Assembly (NCBI RefSeq): GCF_026559675.1
Contig: NZ_CP092891.1
Location: forward strand, 2,356,001-2,420,000
Length of the DNA stretch: 64,000 bases
Reading direction: 5' to 3'
DNA from: Microbacterium oxydans
GTDB lineage: Bacteria > Actinomycetota > Actinomycetes > Actinomycetales > Microbacteriaceae
The notes below the pieces were generated by a model. That model did not search any database. It saw only the letters and a program-made list of their open reading frames with translations, and was not told the DNA's origin. This document shows positions 40,942 to 51,456 of the stretch, one piece after another (the stretch's first letter is position 1; the number at the start of each line of letters is the position of its first letter). Position numbers and translations under genes: made by a program.

Positions 40942-40980
40942 GCGCTCCAGGCTATCAGCGCCGCGCACCGCCGAATCGCC

Positions 40981-41934
40981 TCAGACCTGCTCGTCGAGGA
41001 GCGCGATCTCCTCGACGGACAGGGAGATCGACGCAGCATCCATCGCGACATCCAGCTGATGGATCTTGCTGCCTCCGAGGATGGGACGGATGCCGCGCGC
41101 GAGCAGCCACGCCAGCACGATCTGCCCTCGACCGAGGCCACGCGCCTCGGCGATCTCGTCCAGAGCCGCGAGCCGACGCGCACTCCCGGGGTGGTCGTAC
41201 ACCTCGGGCACGGGCTTCGCGGGGTTGTCGTAGGCACCGGAGAGCAGCGGGGTGTACGCCCAGATCTCGATCCCGTTCGCCCGGGAGAAGTCCCGCTGCT
41301 CGTCGCTCAGCACGCCGAAGGGGTGCGCGACCCCGGGAGGAAGCGTCCCCGGCCGCGTGCGAAGATACGTGCTGTTCAACTGGAACGCGTCGATGGGAAC
41401 GCTTCCGATGGACCTCGCGTGCGCACGGGCTCGCTCGATGCGCCAGGCCGGGTGGTTCGACGCGCCGACGCGGCCCACCGTGGCATCGGCGGTGAGCACC
41501 GCAAGGGCATCCACCGTGTCCTCGATCGCGACCGCCCGATCCTCCTGGTGCAGCCAGAGAAGGTCGATCCTGTCGACGCCCAGGCGTTCGAGGCTCCCTT
41601 CGACGGCAGCGCGGATCGCACGCGGAGAGAGCCCTGCCCGGTTCTCGGGCCACGACCCGGGCCAGAGGGGCTCGGCACCGACCTTGGTCGAGATGCGGAC
41701 CTGCGCTCGTGCATGCGGTCGCTCCGCGAGCCAGCGTCCGAGCACTTCCTCGGAGGCCCCTCCCTGCCCCGTCTCGCTCGACCAGAAGCTGTAGCAGTCC
41801 GCGGTGTCGATCCAGATGCCGCCGCGGTCGACGAAGCGGTCGAGCAGGGCGAAGGAGGTCTCTTCGTCGACGAGCGTTCCGAAGGACATCGCCCCGAGGA
41901 CGAGCGGGGATGCAGAGCTGTTCGCGTTGGTCAT
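40981..41934 (-). CDS. aldo/keto reductase
   Basis: The 317-residue TIM-barrel oxidoreductase has the AKR features DTADCYSFWSS (catalytic Asp/Tyr), LLWLHQEDRAV (His), FQLNSTYL and the NADPH-binding end ILGGSKIHQLDVAMDAAS. It should reduce an aldehyde or ketone with NADPH in the cytosol. The ATG at 41934 is supported by a MerR-type promoter whose -10 lies six bases upstream. It is divergent from a MerR regulator across a 20-bp palindrome, so expression is probably induced by the regulator's signal, perhaps a reactive aldehyde. Confidence 0.93.
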   Translation of the reverse strand: MTNANSSASPLVLGAMSFGTLVDEETSFALLDRFVDRGGIWIDTADCYSFWSSETGQGGASEEVLGRWLAERPHARAQVRISTKVGAEPLWPGSWPENRAGLSPRAIRAAVEGSLERLGVDRIDLLWLHQEDRAVAIEDTVDALAVLTADATVGRVGASNHPAWRIERARAHARSIGSVPIDAFQLNSTYLRTRPGTLPPGVAHPFGVLSDEQRDFSRANGIEIWAYTPLLSGAYDNPAKPVPEVYDHPGSARRLAALDEIAEARGLGRGQIVLAWLLARGIRPILGGSKIHQLDVAMDAASISLSVEEIALLDEQV

Positions 41935-41940
41935 GATTTC

Positions 41941-41971
41941 ACTGTGCAACCTGGAGTGCACTCCAGGTCAA
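41941..41971 (-). promoter_or_regulatory. MerR-type promoter and palindromic operator
   Basis: On the minus strand TTGACC (41971-41966) and CACAGT (41946-41941) are 19 bases apart, the long spacing that MerR activators correct by twisting DNA. A perfect 20-bp palindrome, ACCTGGAGTG-CACTCCAGGT at 41949-41968, fills the spacer. The -10 ends six bases before the ATG of the reductase, so the mRNA is leaderless. Confidence 0.85.
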
Positions 41972-41975
41972 GTCC

Positions 41976-41981
41976 TATGCT
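41976..41981 (+). promoter_or_regulatory. -10 hexamer (TATGCT), leaderless start at 41988
   Basis: TATGCT ends six bases before the ATG of the MerR gene. The shared palindrome lies just upstream, covering the -35 region, so the regulator can repress its own gene. Confidence 0.55.
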
Positions 41982-41987
41982 CGGGCC

Positions 41988-42344
41988 ATGACGACCTACA
42001 CCCCGGCGGAGACCGCGGCCCTCTCCGGATTCAGCATCGACACGCTCCGGTACTACGAGCGCGAGGGCATCCTCCCCGCGGTCTCGCGCACGGCCGGCGG
42101 GCATCGCGCATACACCGATGCCGAGCTCGGGCTCCTGGAGTTCCTCAAGTGTCTCCGCGAGACCGGCATGCCGGTGGAGAGGCTGCGCCGCTACGGCCAG
42201 CTCTGCCAGCGCGAGGACACGATCCCGGAGCGGGTAGCGCTCCTCGAGGAGCACGCGGCGACGGTCGAGATCCAGCTCGCCGAGGTCCTCGCCCAGCAGC
42301 GACGTCTCACGGAGAAGCTGGACTGGTACCGATCGTTGGACTGA
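41988..42344 (+). CDS. MerR-family transcriptional regulator
   Basis: The 118-residue protein starts with a MerR winged HTH (YTPAETAALSGFSIDTLRYY and REGILPAVSRTAGGHRAYTD). It continues with FLKCLRETGMPVERLRRY and a C-terminal dimerisation coiled coil (ERVALLEEHAATVEIQLAEV). There is one Cys near residue 56 (FLKCLRETG) and one near 70 (QLCQREDT), as in NmlR/AdhR-type regulators that sense aldehydes; the effector here is not known. It is divergent from the aldo/keto reductase, and the palindrome between them is the likely operator for both. Confidence 0.93.
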   Translation: MTTYTPAETAALSGFSIDTLRYYEREGILPAVSRTAGGHRAYTDAELGLLEFLKCLRETGMPVERLRRYGQLCQREDTIPERVALLEEHAATVEIQLAEVLAQQRRLTEKLDWYRSLD

Positions 42345-42352
42345 ACCGCTGC

Positions 42353-43204
42353 TCAGCTGTGCGCGGCCCACCACACGAGGAAAGCACCGCCGAGGGCGAT
42401 CACCCAGCTCACGAGGCTGCCGACGAGGAAGTACTCGGCCCTGGCACCGGTCTCGCCGTCGCGCGAGATCTCCGGGAATCGGACGATGCCCTTCGCCGCG
42501 AGCATCGCCGCGAGGATCGGATACGCCGCCGCGAGCGTGAGGATGAGGATGAGGATGCGCTCGAGCGGGCCGATCAGCCGTCCGCCCTTGAAGCCCGAAC
42601 GCGAGTCCGCGGCCGCCGCGACCGCGGTGGGCTCTCCCCCGGCGGCGGCCGCCGCGGGTGCGACCGGAGCGACGGTGGTGGCAGCGGTGTCGGTGATGGT
42701 GCTGGCAGCGGTGTCGCCGGCGGCCGTCGCGTCGACGACGACGGGCGCGTCGGCGACCTGCTCCGCGGGGCGCCAGGTGTGCTCGCCGTCGAGGGCCGCG
42801 CGCACCACGAGGTTCGCGGACTCCAGGAGGAAGGCGGACAGCCCCAGCACCAGCATCGCGAGGTCGAAGGAGACCTCGCCGAAAGGTGAGCGCAGCTGCC
42901 AGACCGCTCCGACGAGTCCGGCGTGCGCACGACCGCCCGTCCAGACCACCGCTCCGGCGACGACGAGGGCGAGGACGACGGCGGGCCAGAACCCCGCGGG
43001 CGACGGCCGGTCGTCCGGCATGCACCAGACCCACAGTGCGCCCGCGACGAGTGCGACGACCATGGGCAGGAGGGCGTCGCTGACGCTGCCGAGCAGGAGC
43101 AGCACGACGGCGGCCGCGAGATAGCCGATCCACCGTCGCGGCACGAACTGGCGCACGAGATCGGCGGCGCCGACCGCGAGGAGGACGAATCCGGCGAGGA
43201 TCAT
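42353..43204 (-). CDS. hypothetical membrane protein, SatD partner
   Basis: The 283-residue protein has four or five N-terminal hydrophobic segments, an Ala/Thr-rich linker (about residues 145-200) and two C-terminal membrane segments. The family is not recognised. The start at 43204 overlaps the SatD stop (ATGA), so both are made together. The linker is low-complexity and probably cytosolic or surface-exposed. SatD-like regulators are often encoded with a small membrane protein, which fits a sensor-regulator pair. Confidence 0.75.
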   Translation of the reverse strand: MILAGFVLLAVGAADLVRQFVPRRWIGYLAAAVVLLLLGSVSDALLPMVVALVAGALWVWCMPDDRPSPAGFWPAVVLALVVAGAVVWTGGRAHAGLVGAVWQLRSPFGEVSFDLAMLVLGLSAFLLESANLVVRAALDGEHTWRPAEQVADAPVVVDATAAGDTAASTITDTAATTVAPVAPAAAAAGGEPTAVAAAADSRSGFKGGRLIGPLERILILILTLAAAYPILAAMLAAKGIVRFPEISRDGETGARAEYFLVGSLVSWVIALGGAFLVWWAAHS

Positions 43205-43845
43205 GCGGCTGCTCCCCGCAGGGCGCTCAGCCCTTCGATGAGCGCCGCGGCCCCGGCGCTGCGCAGCGACTTCGAGACGCTCGGCTGGGAGATCCCCTCC
43301 TGCGCGGCGAGCTCCTGCTGGGACCGGCCGACGGCCCGACCGTAGGTGAGCCGCCGCTCGCGCTCGCTCATCGCGCCCACCAGCTCGTCACGCGCGAGGA
43401 GGTACGCGTTCGACGCCGCGATCGTGGTCTCCATGACCTCATCCTGCCCCGGGGCTCCGACAATCCAGGTGCGGGTGCGCGGCACGGCGCGCTGCTCGCG
43501 GGAGTGGACGGTCTCGATCGCGGCACGCGCGGCGTACCACCCCGGCCCGTCGGCGAGCTCACCGTGGACGGACTCGACCGCGCGCACCTCGCCGACGCCG
43601 AGGCCGAAGCGGAAGGCGATGCCGTCGGGCAGACGCAGCTGGATCATGAGCAGCGAGGTGAGGGCGTCGCCGAGATCGAGGTAGACACCCTGCTGCTCGT
43701 CTCCCACCGTGGGGGTCAGCGGCTGGGCGGCGAGCGGAAGATCCTGTTCGACCCGGGCGATGGTCTCATCCAGCACGCGCTGCGCGGCCCCGCGATCCCC
43801 CAGTCCACGGGAACCCACGATGTCGGCGATCACAGCGATGACCAT
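43201..43845 (-). CDS. SatD-family regulator
   Basis: The 214-residue protein begins VIAVIADIVGSRGLGDR, the SatD-family start, followed by PTVGDEQQGVYLDLGDAL and GLGVGEV. The last 50 residues form a helix-turn-helix (GRSQQELAAQEGISQPSVSKSL). SatD-family proteins are thought to be regulators; mechanism is not established. The ATG at 43845 has TAAGGT exactly six bases upstream, inside the inverted repeat GATAA-CC-TTATC, which may be an autoregulatory operator. It is divergent from DUF1349 and coupled to the membrane protein. Confidence 0.87.
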   Translation of the reverse strand: MVIAVIADIVGSRGLGDRGAAQRVLDETIARVEQDLPLAAQPLTPTVGDEQQGVYLDLGDALTSLLMIQLRLPDGIAFRFGLGVGEVRAVESVHGELADGPGWYAARAAIETVHSREQRAVPRTRTWIVGAPGQDEVMETTIAASNAYLLARDELVGAMSERERRLTYGRAVGRSQQELAAQEGISQPSVSKSLRSAGAAALIEGLSALRGAAA

Positions 43846-43847
43846 GC

Positions 43848-43859
43848 GATAACCTTATC
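43848..43859 (-). promoter_or_regulatory. -10 hexamer (TAAGGT) within an inverted repeat, leaderless start at 43845
   Basis: GATAA-CC-TTATC (43848-43859) is an inverted repeat that includes the -10-like TAAGGT (43857-43852 on the minus strand), six bases before the satD ATG. A protein bound here would block the promoter. The surrounding 43860-43905 is unusually AT-rich for this genome. Confidence 0.5.
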
Positions 43860-43905
43860 ATGAATATTCACCGCTTTATGCCTTATTTGGTTATGGAATG
43901 GAATT

Positions 43906-44490
43906 ATGCCTGAATCGCGCATCATCCCGTGGAGCGAAGGAACCTGGACGCACGCTCCGGCCGCTGTCGCGGACGCCGAGCACCTGGACGTCACCGCCGT
44001 CGAGGGCAGCGACGCCTGGCGCCACACCGCCTATGGCTTCGTGCACGACACCGAGCACGCCCTGCTCGCGCCTCTCGCCGTGGGCGAGGCCATGGAGGTC
44101 TCGTTCCGCGCCCCGTGGGACGGCCAGTTCGACCAGGCGGGCGTGTTCGTGCGGATCGACGACGAGCACTGGGTGAAGACCGGCCTGGAGTACGCCGACG
44201 ATCACCTCGGGCTCGGCGCCGTCGTCACCGCCCGCACGTCGGACTGGTCGGTGGGACACGTCGACGACTGGCTCGAGAGCGAGATCACGGTCCGCGTGAG
44301 CCGCTGGGCGGATTCCGTGATCGTGCGCGCCCGCGCGGACGACGGCCCCTGGCGGCTGGTCCGGGTCGCGCCGTTCGACGGCGAGGCCGCGGCTTCGGCC
44401 GGACCGTTCCTCGCCGCGCCGACCCGGGCCGGACTCACCGTGCGGTTCACCCGCTGGGAGCGGTCGGCGGCCGACGCCGAGCTGCACTGA
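43906..44490 (+). CDS. DUF1349 protein
   Basis: The 194-residue protein matches DUF1349, a concanavalin-like beta sandwich. Signs are GQFDQAGVFVRIDDEHWVKTGLEY, LGAVVTARTSDWSVG and VRVAPFDGEAAASAGPFLAAPTRAGLTVRF. Yeast and bacterial members have no established activity but resemble carbohydrate-binding folds. No signal peptide is present. The start follows an AT-rich divergent region shared with satD. It converges with argH. Confidence 0.88.
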   Translation: MPESRIIPWSEGTWTHAPAAVADAEHLDVTAVEGSDAWRHTAYGFVHDTEHALLAPLAVGEAMEVSFRAPWDGQFDQAGVFVRIDDEHWVKTGLEYADDHLGLGAVVTARTSDWSVGHVDDWLESEITVRVSRWADSVIVRARADDGPWRLVRVAPFDGEAAASAGPFLAAPTRAGLTVRFTRWERSAADAELH

Positions 44491-44518
44491 GCCCGGACGG
44501 CCGCCGACCGCGCTCCGG

Positions 44519-46874
<2,356 letters not shown>

Positions 46875-46878
<4 letters not shown>

Positions 46879-48080
46879 GCGGATACCTTTCCGGCTACAG
46901 AGGCCTGGACGTCGGCGAGGGCGGCCGTGAACAGCTCGCGGAACTCCGCGAGCTCGGCGTCGCCGATGGTGAGCGCCGGCGCGATGCGCACGGTCTCGGG
47001 GTTGGCGGCATTGACGATGAGACCGCGCTCCTGCGCGGCTGCGACGACGGCACCGGCGACCGGCTCGGTCAGCGCGACGCCGACGAGCAGACCGCGACCG
47101 CGCACACCGGCGATCAGCGGGGAGCCGATGCCGAGCAGCAGCTCGCGCAGCTCCGCACCGCGGCGGGCGGCGTTCTCGACCAGCCCGGCACGCTCGATCT
47201 CCGCGAGCACCGCGTCGGCGACGGCGGTCGCGAGCGGGTTGCCGCCGAAGGTGGAGCCGTGCGAACCGGGGGTGAAGAGCGCGCTGGCCGCACCGTAGGT
47301 GACCAGGGCGCCGATCGGGAAGCCGCCGCCGATGCCCTTGGCGAGCGTGATGGCGTCGGGCGTGATGCCCTCGTGGCTGAAGCCGAACCACTCGCCGGTC
47401 CGACCGGCGCCGGTCTGGATCTCGTCCACGATGAGCAGTGCGCCGTGCGCCAGGGTCAGCGAGCGTGCGGCGGCCAGGTAGCCCTCCGGCAGCTCGACGA
47501 CACCGGCCTCGCCCTGGATCGGCTCGACGATGATGGCCGCGACGCGGTCGTCCATCGCCGCTTCCAGGGCCTCGATCGTGGCCGGGATGTGCTCGACGCC
47601 GGCGGGCATCGGCTCGAACGGTGCACGCATGGACGCCTTCGCGGTCAGCGCGAGCGAGCCCATCGTGCGGCCGTGGAAGCCGTTCTCCAGCGCGAGGATG
47701 CGCGGACGCTCGGCGCCACCGTGGAGGCGGGCGAGCTTGAAGGCCGCCTCGTTGGCCTCGGCGCCCGAGTTCGAGAAGAACACGCGCCCGTCGAGGCCGG
47801 CGCCCGCGAGGCGCTTGAGCCGTGCGGCGAGCGCGAGCTGCGGCGGGGTCGCGAAGTAGTTCGACACATGGGCGAGCGTCGCCGCCTGCGTCGACACGGC
47901 TTCGACGAAGGCCGGGTGCGCATGGCCGAGCGAGGTGACGGCGATGCCGGCGAGGAAGTCGAGGTGGCGTCGGCCGTCGGCGTCCCACAGGTACGAGCCC
48001 TCACCGCGGACCAGCAGCGCGAGCCGCTCCCCCGCGTTGAGCACGAGATCGCGTGCCGCATCGTCCTGCCAGACGGTCAT
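46875..48080 (-). CDS. argD: acetylornithine aminotransferase
   Basis: The 401-residue PLP enzyme converts N-acetylglutamate semialdehyde to N-acetylornithine. It has [20 protein letters not shown] (phosphate cup), [15 protein letters not shown], and the PLP lysine in [23 protein letters not shown] follows. Start overlaps argB (ATGA). Confidence 0.97.
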
Positions 48081-48994
48081 CCCGTCACCTCCGACTTTCC
48101 CAGGACCACTTCGGTCCCGATTCCCTTGCTGGTGAACAGTTCGACGAGCACCGAGTGCGGCACCCGTCCGTCGATGATGGCCGCCGCGTCGACGCCGCCC
48201 TCGACCGCGTCGAGGCACGCGCGCATCTTCGGGATCATCCCCGACTCGAGCTTCGGCAGCATCTCGATGAGGGCTTCCGACGTCAGGTGCGACACGAGCG
48301 AATCGCGGTTCGGCCAGTCGGCGTAGAGCCCCGGCACATCCGTGAGGATCACGAGCTTGCGGGCCTTGAGCGCCACCGCGAGAGCCGCGGCCGCGGCATC
48401 CGCGTTGACGTTGAGGGACTGACCGGGGTGGTCGAGGTCGGGCGCGATGCTCGAGACCACGGGGATGCGGCCGGCCGCGAGGTGGTCGAGCACCGGGGTC
48501 GGGTCGACCTCGACGACATCGCCGACGCGACCGAGATCGACCTCTTCGCCGTCGATCACGACGCCGCGGCGGCGGCCGCCGAAGAGCCCGGCGTCCTCCC
48601 CGCTGAGGCCGGTCGCGATCGGACCGTGCGAGTTGATCTTGGAGACGAGCTGCGGGTTCACCTGACCGGTGAGCACCATGCGCACGACGCTGATCGCCTC
48701 GGTGTTCGTGACGCGGTATCCGCCCTTGAACTCGCTGGGGATCTCGAGCCGCTGCAGCATGTTCGAGATCTGCGGGCCGCCGCCGTGCACGACGACCGGC
48801 AGCACCCCGACGTAGCGGAGGTACGCGATGTCCTGCGCGAAGGCGTCCTGCAGCTCCTCCGACACCATGGCGTTGCCGCCGTACTTGATCACGACGATCT
48901 GGTCGCGGAACTTCTTGAGCCACGGCAGCGACTCGATGAGCGTGGTGGCCTTCTGCGCGGCGACCTCGGCCGGAGTGTCCTGGATGTCGGTCAT
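48077..48994 (-). CDS. argB: acetylglutamate kinase
   Basis: The 305-residue amino-acid kinase phosphorylates N-acetylglutamate. [20 protein letters not shown] near residue 30 and [13 protein letters not shown] near 65 are the substrate and ATP loops, and [19 protein letters not shown] and [18 protein letters not shown] segments follow. An N-terminal helix of about 25 residues is of the arginine-inhibited hexameric type. Starts overlapping argJ (ATGA). Confidence 0.97.
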   Translation of the reverse strand: MTDIQDTPAEVAAQKATTLIESLPWLKKFRDQIVVIKYGGNAMVSEELQDAFAQDIAYLRYVGVLPVVVHGGGPQISNMLQRLEIPSEFKGGYRVTNTEAISVVRMVLTGQVNPQLVSKINSHGPIATGLSGEDAGLFGGRRRGVVIDGEEVDLGRVGDVVEVDPTPVLDHLAAGRIPVVSSIAPDLDHPGQSLNVNADAAAAALAVALKARKLVILTDVPGLYADWPNRDSLVSHLTSEALIEMLPKLESGMIPKMRACLDAVEGGVDAAAIIDGRVPHSVLVELFTSKGIGTEVVLGKSEVTG

Positions 48995-50148
48995 GAGGCG
49001 TAGGCGCTGTTCTCGTGCACGTAGTCGTGGGTGAGATCGTTCGTGAGGACGGTCGCGGTGGCGTCACCCGTCTTCAGGTCGATCACGAGGTGCGTGGCGC
49101 GCGGGGTCAGGTCGACCTCCTCGCGCGGACGGTCGGGGCCGCCCTCGGTGCACACGCGGACGCCGTTCATCCAGACGTCCACGTCGTAGGGGTCGAACTG
49201 CGCGCTCGTGGTGCCGATCGCGGCGAGCACGCGGCCCCAGTTCGGGTCGTTGCCGAAGATCGCGGCCTTGAAGAGGTTGTTGCGGGCCACGGACCGGCCC
49301 ACCTCGACGGCATCCTGCTCGGAGACCGCGTGCTGCACCTCGATCGTGATGTCGTGGCTCGCGCCCTCGGCATCCCCCTGCAGCTTGACCGCGAGGTCTT
49401 GGCAGAGCTCCATCAGGGCGGCCGCGAAGTCGTCGAGGTCGGGCACGACCTCGGAGGCGCCGTTGGCGAGGAGCGTGACCTGGTCGTTCGTCGACATGCA
49501 GCCGTCAGAGTCGAGCCGGTCGAAGGTCTTCCCCGTCGCCCGGCGCAGCACCTCGTCGGCCTGGAGCGGCTCGAGGACGGCATCGGTCGTGATGACCACG
49601 AGCATCGTGGCGAGGCCGGGCGCCAGCATGCCGGCGCCCTTCGCCATGCCGCCGATCGTCCAGCCGTCGCGGCTGATCACGGCGGTCTTCGCGACCGTGT
49701 CGGTGGTCATGATGGCCTGTGCGGCGAGCTCCCCGCCGTCGGCGCTGAGCTCGGCGATCGCCTGCTCCGTTCCGGCGAGCACCCGAGCGCGGAAGGACTC
49801 GTCGCCGGTGCCGATGAGGCCCGTGGAGCAGATCAGCACGTCACCGGCGCTGACGCCGAGGAGCTCGGCCGCCTTCTCGGCCGTCTGGTGCGTGGTCTGG
49901 AACCCGAACGACCCGGTGAAGCAGTTCGCTCCACCGGAATTCAGCACGACGGCCTCGACCACACGGTCGGCGACGGCCTGCTGCGACCAGATGATCGGGT
50001 TCGCCTTGGCGCGGTTGCTCGTGAAGACGGCTGCTCCGACCTTGCGCGGTCCGCGGTTGACGACGACGGCGACATCGGGCTTGCCGGTGGACTTGAGCCC
50101 CACGGCCACGCCGGCCGCCTCGAATCCTGCAGGGGCGGTGACGCTCAT
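48991..50148 (-). CDS. argJ: glutamate N-acetyltransferase / amino-acid acetyltransferase
   Basis: The 385-residue protein recycles the acetyl group from acetylornithine to glutamate. The self-cleavage site is in [20 protein letters not shown] near residue 175, where the Thr of ATML becomes the nucleophile of the beta chain. GGANCFTG and the C-terminal [15 protein letters not shown] are typical. It lies 16 bases after argC. Confidence 0.97.
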   Translation of the reverse strand: MSVTAPAGFEAAGVAVGLKSTGKPDVAVVVNRGPRKVGAAVFTSNRAKANPIIWSQQAVADRVVEAVVLNSGGANCFTGSFGFQTTHQTAEKAAELLGVSAGDVLICSTGLIGTGDESFRARVLAGTEQAIAELSADGGELAAQAIMTTDTVAKTAVISRDGWTIGGMAKGAGMLAPGLATMLVVITTDAVLEPLQADEVLRRATGKTFDRLDSDGCMSTNDQVTLLANGASEVVPDLDDFAAALMELCQDLAVKLQGDAEGASHDITIEVQHAVSEQDAVEVGRSVARNNLFKAAIFGNDPNWGRVLAAIGTTSAQFDPYDVDVWMNGVRVCTEGGPDRPREEVDLTPRATHLVIDLKTGDATATVLTNDLTHDYVHENSAYAS

Positions 50149-50164
50149 TGCGTTGCCTCGACGA

Positions 50165-51217
50165 TCATGGTGCGACTCCGTTGACTGAGAGGGCGCGGGA
50201 CTCGGGAAGACCCAGCGCGATGTTCATGGATTGGACGGCAGCGCCGGCGGTGCCCTTGACGAGGTTGTCGACCGCGGTGACGACGGTCACGCGGTTCGCG
50301 GCGCGATCGATCGCGAGACCGATCAGCGCGGTGTTGGCGCCGAGCACGTCGGCGGTGCGCGGGAAGCGTCCCTCCGGCAGCAGCTGGACGAAGGTCTCCT
50401 CGCCGTATGCGCTCTGCCAGGCGTCGCGGATCTGCGCGTCCGTCACGCCCTCGACGATCGGCGCGGTCGAGGTGGCGAGGATGCCCCGCGACATCGGGAC
50501 CAGCACCGGCGTGAAGGAGATGCGGATGCCGTCGGCGTCGGCCCCGGACGCCGCGGCGAGCGCCTGGCGGATCTCGGGGATGTGCCGATGCGTGCCGCCG
50601 ACCGCGTAGGGGTTCGCGGTGCCGAGGATCTCGCTGCCGAGCAGGTTCGTCTTGAGGCTCTTTCCCGCGCCCGAGGGGCCGACCGCCAGCACCGACACGA
50701 TGTCGGACGGGTCGATCACACCGGCGGCGACACCGGGAGCGAGGCTGAGGCTCACCGTCGACGCGTTGCAGCCCGGGGCTGCGATGCGCGTCGCCCCGCG
50801 CAGGTGCTCGCGCTGCTTCACCCCGTCGACCAGGAGCTCGGGGACGCCATAGGTCCACGCCTCGTGGAAGGTGCCGCCGTAGAACGCGTCCCAGGCCGAC
50901 GCCGAGGTGAGCCGGTGATCGGCCCCCGCGTCGATCACCAGCGGAGCGTCGCCGAGGGCGTCGGTGTACTGCCCCGACTGGCCGTGCGGCAGGGCGAGGA
51001 ACACGATGTCGTGGCCGGAGAGGATCTCGGGCGTCGTGTCCTGCAGGGTGAGGTGCGCCAGCGAGCGGAGGTGCGGCTGATGGTCGACGAGAGGCTGTCC
51101 GGCGTTCGAGTGCGCCGTCACGGTGCGGATCTCGATGTCGGGGTGATCGGCCAGGAGGCGGAGGATCTCGCCGCCTGCGTAGCCGGATGCGCCGGAGACG
51201 GCGACGGAATACGTCAT
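50165..51217 (-). CDS. argC: N-acetyl-gamma-glutamyl-phosphate reductase
   Basis: The 350-residue enzyme begins [20 protein letters not shown] (NADP-binding), has the catalytic Cys in [21 protein letters not shown] and the His motif in [12 protein letters not shown]. It heads the argCJBDFH operon. The ATG at 51217 has TAAGGT six bases upstream, so the mRNA may be leaderless, although AAGG could also serve as ribosome site. No ARG box of the E. coli/mycobacterial type is seen upstream. Confidence 0.97.
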   Translation of the reverse strand: MTYSVAVSGASGYAGGEILRLLADHPDIEIRTVTAHSNAGQPLVDHQPHLRSLAHLTLQDTTPEILSGHDIVFLALPHGQSGQYTDALGDAPLVIDAGADHRLTSASAWDAFYGGTFHEAWTYGVPELLVDGVKQREHLRGATRIAAPGCNASTVSLSLAPGVAAGVIDPSDIVSVLAVGPSGAGKSLKTNLLGSEILGTANPYAVGGTHRHIPEIRQALAAASGADADGIRISFTPVLVPMSRGILATSTAPIVEGVTDAQIRDAWQSAYGEETFVQLLPEGRFPRTADVLGANTALIGLAIDRAANRVTVVTAVDNLVKGTAGAAVQSMNIALGLPESRALSVNGVAP

Positions 51218-51223
51218 GCTTCT

Positions 51224-51229
51224 ACCTTA
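51224..51229 (-). promoter_or_regulatory. -10 hexamer (TAAGGT), leaderless start at 51217
   Basis: TAAGGT on the minus strand ends six bases before the argC ATG and would drive the arginine operon. It is the same hexamer as before satD. Confidence 0.5.
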
Positions 51230-51366
51230 ACGGTCGGGCCCACGAGGAAATCGGGACCGGGGACGGGGCCGGAGGCGGCGACACCGGCACTCGACCGCCG
51301 TGCGTGCACAGGCAGGAGGGCGGGGTCGCCTACAGTCGGCGGCCGCGGCGTCGGCGCACAGCGATG

Positions 51367-51444
51367 ACGCTCGGAGCGAGCGTCGAAGAAGCGGTGGCGG
51401 CCGAAGGCATGTCGCGACAGTAGCGCGGCCTCGGCAGCCACCGC
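51367..51444 (-). terminator. GC-rich hairpins after the thiamine operon, putative terminator
   Basis: Two structures lie just after the ThiE-ThiD-TenA stop. One is a long-range 8-bp inverted repeat (GCGGTGGC 51392-51399, GCCACCGC 51437-51444) around the palindrome TGTCGCGACA (51411-51420). The other is an 8-bp stem with 3-base loop (GACGCTCG-GAG-CGAGCGTC, 51367-51385). Neither has a U-tract. They may be terminators of the GC-only kind. The rest of the gap 51218-51456 holds only the argC promoter. Confidence 0.4.
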
Positions 51445-51456
51445 AAATCCGACGCG

